DNA of 64,000 nt from Maricaulis sp047308265. Its GTDB lineage: Bacteria; Pseudomonadota; Alphaproteobacteria; Caulobacterales; Maricaulaceae. Positions 61,151 through 64,000 of the stretch are shown piece by piece. The notes under the pieces were generated by a model. The model made no database searches. It had not been told where the DNA came from and was given only the letters and a program-made list of their open reading frames with translations. Made by a program: the position numbers and the translations under genes. Positions within the stretch are counted from its first letter, which is position 1. Each line of letters opens with the position of its first letter. The stretch covers positions 186,001 to 250,000 of the forward strand of contig NZ_JBKQWY010000003.1 of NCBI RefSeq assembly GCF_047308265.1, in the 5' to 3' direction.

Positions 61151-63226
61151 ATGATCAATCGAGGACTGCTCCTGATTGCTCTGTCCGCCTGTCTGGCGGC
61201 GCCCGTTTTTTCCGTCGCGGAGGCGCAGCCCGTGCCCCGTCAGCGACCGGAACCTGTCAACCATTCCAGATATCTGAGCGATGCGGACTTTGTCCTTTTT
61301 CGCTCCGGTCTCGATGCGGCGGATGACGAGAACTGGGTCGAGGTCCGGCGTATCCGCGACCAGCTCAGCGACAGTGCCGCACGCGACCTCCTGTTGTGGC
61401 GCATGGCCCTGAATGATCCGCGCACCACGTTTTTCGAACTCAACATGGCGCTCGACACGCTGGACAACTGGCCGCGCGACAGTTTTATCCGCTCGGAGGC
61501 CGAATCCAAGATCGCTACGTCCGGCCTGTCCGCCGCCTTCATCCAGGACTGGTTTGAAGAGCATCCGCCGGTGAGCGGGATGGGCATGATCGCCCAGGCC
61601 GAAGCCCAGCTGGAACTGGGTCTGGACGCGGAAGCCACCGAGCTCATCCGGACAGCCTGGCAAAGCCGCCGCTTTGCATCGGAGCATCAGCGCGATGTGT
61701 TCCGCGCGCACGGCGATCGTCTGCGCCCGCAGGATCACGCCGCCCGGACGGATTATCTGATCTGGACCAATCAGCGCACGCTGGCTCGCCGCATGGTGGG
61801 ATTGCTGAGCGGATCGGACCGCGCGCTCGCCGATGCGCGTCTGCGCCTGGCCGGTCGCCAGAGCGGTGTTGATGCCGCCGTCAACCGGGTCCCGGCCTCG
61901 CTGCAGAATGATCCGGGCCTGGTCTTTGAACGCGCCCGCTGGCGTCGCCGCTCGGGATTGCGCGATGACGCCCTGCCCCTGTTGCTGCAATTACCGGACG
62001 CACACGGCAATACCACAGCGCTGGAGCGCATGTGGACCGAGCGCAAACTCTCCATCCTCACCTTGATCCGCGATCAGGATTATCAAACGGCTTATGACCT
62101 CGCTGCGGCGCACGGCATGTCTCGTGGTGCTGATTTTGCGGATGCCGAATTTGTGTCAGGCTGGCTGGCCCTGGTGCATCTCGATCAGCCGGGCATTGCA
62201 CTTGGACATTTCACCCATCTGCGCGAAAACGTGACCTCTCCGGTCTCCACCTCGCGGGCCTGGTACTGGATGGCACGCGCCGCCGATGCGATGGGCAATG
62301 CGGATCAAGCGGCGCAGTATTACGAAGCGGCGGGTGAACACTCGACCGCCTATTACGGTCAGCTCGCCCTGACCGCCCTGCACGGCGATGAAGCTGTGAT
62401 GGATCTGGGCGTGGATCCTGTGCCAACCGAAGAGGCCCGCCTGCATTTCGAGACTCGTCCCCAGGTGCGCGCCATGCATTTGCTGGCGGAACAGGGCGAG
62501 GATTACTATTTCCGCCTCTTCATCTACCGCATGGACGACACGATTGATAATCCGCAGGAAGCCGTGCTGCTCGCGGAACTGGCCAATGATTATCTCTATA
62601 CGCGCCAGTCGGTGCGGGCGGCCAAGGCGGCGCGTCAGAACGGGATGATCCTGCCGGAAAGCGCCTATCCGACCATCAGCCTGCCCGATTCCGAATTCAT
62701 CGCTCCGGAAGATGCGCTGGTTCATTCCGTGATCCGTCAGGAAACCGAGTTTTCCCAGCGGGCTGTCTCGGGGGCCGGCGCACGCGGCATGATGCAATTG
62801 ATGCCCGCCACCGCCCGCCAGACCGCGCGATCACTGGGTGAACCCTATCGGTTCAACTGGCTGACCGATGATCTGGACTATAATCTGACCCTGGGCATGG
62901 CCCATCTGGGTGAAGTCGTCGAAGATTATGACGGCTCCTATGTCGTTGCCCTGGCAGCCTATAATGCCGGTGGTCATCGTGCCCGCCAGTGGATCGAGGC
63001 CTATGGGGATCCCCGCGATCCGGATGTGGATCCGATCGACTGGGTCGAGAGCATCCCCTTCTCGGAAACCCGTAATTATGTGATGCGCGTGATGGAAAAT
63101 CTTCAGGTCTACCGGTCGCGTCTCAATGCGGATGAGAGCACGCCCCTGTTGATCGAGGATGATCTGGATCGCGGATCAACACCCCAGGCGGTGTTCCAGA
63201 TCCATCCCGGTGCCCAGGGGCGCTAG
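61151..63226 (+). CDS. slt: Soluble lytic murein transglycosylase
   Basis: The 691-residue periplasmic enzyme cleaves peptidoglycan to anhydromuropeptides. A signal peptide (RGLLLIALSACLAAPVF, cleavage near VAEAQ) precedes the superhelical Slt70-type U/L region rich in helix repeats. The C-terminal lysozyme-like domain has the catalytic Glu in HSVIRQETEFSQRAVSGAGA, then RGMMQLMPATARQTARSLG and VALAAYNAGGHRARQWI. ATG 61151 is chosen because the longer frame lacks a signal peptide. Confidence 0.94.
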   Translation: MINRGLLLIALSACLAAPVFSVAEAQPVPRQRPEPVNHSRYLSDADFVLFRSGLDAADDENWVEVRRIRDQLSDSAARDLLLWRMALNDPRTTFFELNMALDTLDNWPRDSFIRSEAESKIATSGLSAAFIQDWFEEHPPVSGMGMIAQAEAQLELGLDAEATELIRTAWQSRRFASEHQRDVFRAHGDRLRPQDHAARTDYLIWTNQRTLARRMVGLLSGSDRALADARLRLAGRQSGVDAAVNRVPASLQNDPGLVFERARWRRRSGLRDDALPLLLQLPDAHGNTTALERMWTERKLSILTLIRDQDYQTAYDLAAAHGMSRGADFADAEFVSGWLALVHLDQPGIALGHFTHLRENVTSPVSTSRAWYWMARAADAMGNADQAAQYYEAAGEHSTAYYGQLALTALHGDEAVMDLGVDPVPTEEARLHFETRPQVRAMHLLAEQGEDYYFRLFIYRMDDTIDNPQEAVLLAELANDYLYTRQSVRAAKAARQNGMILPESAYPTISLPDSEFIAPEDALVHSVIRQETEFSQRAVSGAGARGMMQLMPATARQTARSLGEPYRFNWLTDDLDYNLTLGMAHLGEVVEDYDGSYVVALAAYNAGGHRARQWIEAYGDPRDPDVDPIDWVESIPFSETRNYVMRVMENLQVYRSRLNADESTPLLIEDDLDRGSTPQAVFQIHPGAQGR

Positions 63227-63341
63227 CACCTGCGTTCAGGCCGAGGCAAACGGCACGACCTTGCATAATCTTCATACTTTACTCGGTGACAAGTCGGGGA
63301 AGTCTTCCTAGATTAGGGCAACGCTTGGGGGCGTGAACATC

Positions 63342-63375
63342 ATGACCGACCGTATGGGGTTCGGTCATATTTTTG
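63342..63375 (+). terminator. Rho-independent terminator after slt
   Basis: ATGACCGA (63342-63349) pairs with TCGGTCAT (63361-63368), followed by ATTTTTG. It ends the transglycosylase transcript about 140 bp after its stop. It could also attenuate the next gene, which starts at 63393. Confidence 0.7.
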
Positions 63376-63392
63376 TTGAGGGAACCCAGTTC

Positions 63393-64000
63393 ATGGGACG
63401 TATGAATGTCACGCTGAGCGCTGCGCTTGCCAGCGCCAGCCTGGTGGGATTTTGCGCAACGGCGCAGGCCCAGGCTACACCGCAAACCGAGTCTACACCG
63501 CAAACCCAGGCCTATCGGGTCAATTCCGACGATGCCCGCCGGTTTGTCGAGGTCTTCAACGCCACACACGGCGCACCGACCGAAGAGGATCTGCAAGCGG
63601 GATATCTGGATGGTGCAGGCCGCGGGGTCGAAATCTTCACGCCCAATCGCATTGTCAGCGCGAAGAACCTGGCCGGCCGGATCGCCGACAATCCTGATGC
63701 CTATCAACGCGCCATTGATGTCTGCCTGCCGATTGCAGAAGACAGCAATGAGGAACTCAACCAGATCTATAGCCGCCTTGCGACCCTGTTGCCGGGCCAG
63801 GCCCTGCCGGACATCCATGTCGTATTTGGCGGTGGCAATTCCGGCGGCACGGCGGGTCCGGGTGCCCAGGTCCTGGGGCTGGAGGTGATCTGCGCCGTCA
63901 ATACTACCGAAGAGGAAATCCGCGCCTCGTTCCGCATGTTTTTCGCCCATGAAACCGTGCACACCATGCAGGACTTCTCGACCATTGACTGGTCCCGCGA
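63393..64000 (+). CDS. Secreted putative zinc metallopeptidase (partial, runs off the window)
   Basis: The open frame from ATG 63393 continues past the end of the window, with 202 codons visible. A signal peptide (MNVTLSAALASASLVGFCA, then ATAQAQA) is followed by a Thr/Pro/Gln-rich stretch with the repeated segment TPQT. The mature part has PDIHVVFGGGNSGGTAGPGA and then MFFAHETVHTMQDFS, where HETVH is an HExxH zinc-binding motif. It resembles DUF2268-like predicted Zn-dependent proteases, but the third ligand lies outside the window. A ribosome binding site GAGGGAA is near 63378-63384. Confidence 0.7.
   Translation, partial: MGRMNVTLSAALASASLVGFCATAQAQATPQTESTPQTQAYRVNSDDARRFVEVFNATHGAPTEEDLQAGYLDGAGRGVEIFTPNRIVSAKNLAGRIADNPDAYQRAIDVCLPIAEDSNEELNQIYSRLATLLPGQALPDIHVVFGGGNSGGTAGPGAQVLGLEVICAVNTTEEEIRASFRMFFAHETVHTMQDFSTIDWSR

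Overview
The window is a GC-rich, densely packed bacterial chromosome segment of mostly core genes. The gene content and local order point to an alphaproteobacterium of the Caulobacterales/Maricaulales type (Hyphomonadaceae or Maricaulaceae, e.g. relatives of Maricaulis or Oceanicaulis). The evidence is the rpoZ-rel-pyrE-pdxJ-acpS-rnc-era block, the nrdR-rib-nusB-thiL-hppA block, plsX-fabH-ihfA-merR, a MucR regulator, an ALAS-type hemA with an LdtR-type MarR regulator, a membrane H+-pyrophosphatase and a flagellar motB. No prophage, insertion sequence, CRISPR array or integron was seen, and no stretch longer than 300 bases lacks a gene.

Layout. 1-1086: end of an unknown gene, then rpsI and rplM (minus). 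1309-3764: a Tat-exported PhoX-type phosphatase and an overlapping phytase-like lipoprotein. 3771-6245: heme A synthase and a ferredoxin-reductase-type flavoprotein. 6372-6449: tRNA-Pro(GGG). 6581-10848: merR, ihfA, fabH, plsX, a cytochrome bc1 assembly chaperone, and bamE. 10928-19874 (all minus): hppA, an exported unknown, thiL, nusB, ribH, ribB-type, ribE, ribD (reductase only), nrdR, glyA. 20150-22768: mucR, a DUF6898 protein, hemA, ldtR. 22837-26026: valine catabolism (3-hydroxyisobutyrate dehydrogenase, 3-hydroxyisobutyryl-CoA hydrolase, acyl-CoA dehydrogenase). 26214-33785: hemB, two GNAT acetyltransferases, a TRIC-type channel, a second beta-hydroxyacid dehydrogenase, penicillin acylase, a 42-residue CxxC protein and a flavin reductase. 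33873-42285: motB, an SLC13/RCK transporter, arginyltransferase Bpt, a TakP-type TRAP transporter and an AI-2E family permease. 42282-49286: M48 protease, LemA, ParC, an S41 peptidase, an SDR, RecO. 49348-50403: an ArsR/SdpR-SdpI pair with a visible operator. 50400-56414: era, rnc, acpS, pdxJ, pyrE, rel, rpoZ. 56499-64000: folK, an NYN nuclease, a family 5 uracil-DNA glycosylase, a GlxA-type regulator, smpB, dapA, a lytic transglycosylase and the start of a putative zinc peptidase.

Genes that work together. The riboflavin genes form one overlapping operon but lack visible GTP cyclohydrolase II and deaminase activities: the cyclohydrolase half of the RibBA-like protein has lost its zinc cysteines and RibD is only the reductase domain. 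hemA and hemB supply the first two committed steps of tetrapyrrole synthesis, and ctaA makes heme A. The valine genes run as a catabolic set. Four convergent gene pairs end on a shared CTAG in which both stop codons overlap.

The most notable points are the split riboflavin pathway, a MucR protein without the zinc-ligand histidines, an alternating TAGCA half-site array at the sdpR start, a small CxxC gene with its own ribosome binding site, and 9-bp and 15-bp in-frame minisatellites in a signal peptide and in an acylase spacer. I did not find convincing evidence of a wholly new multigene system.
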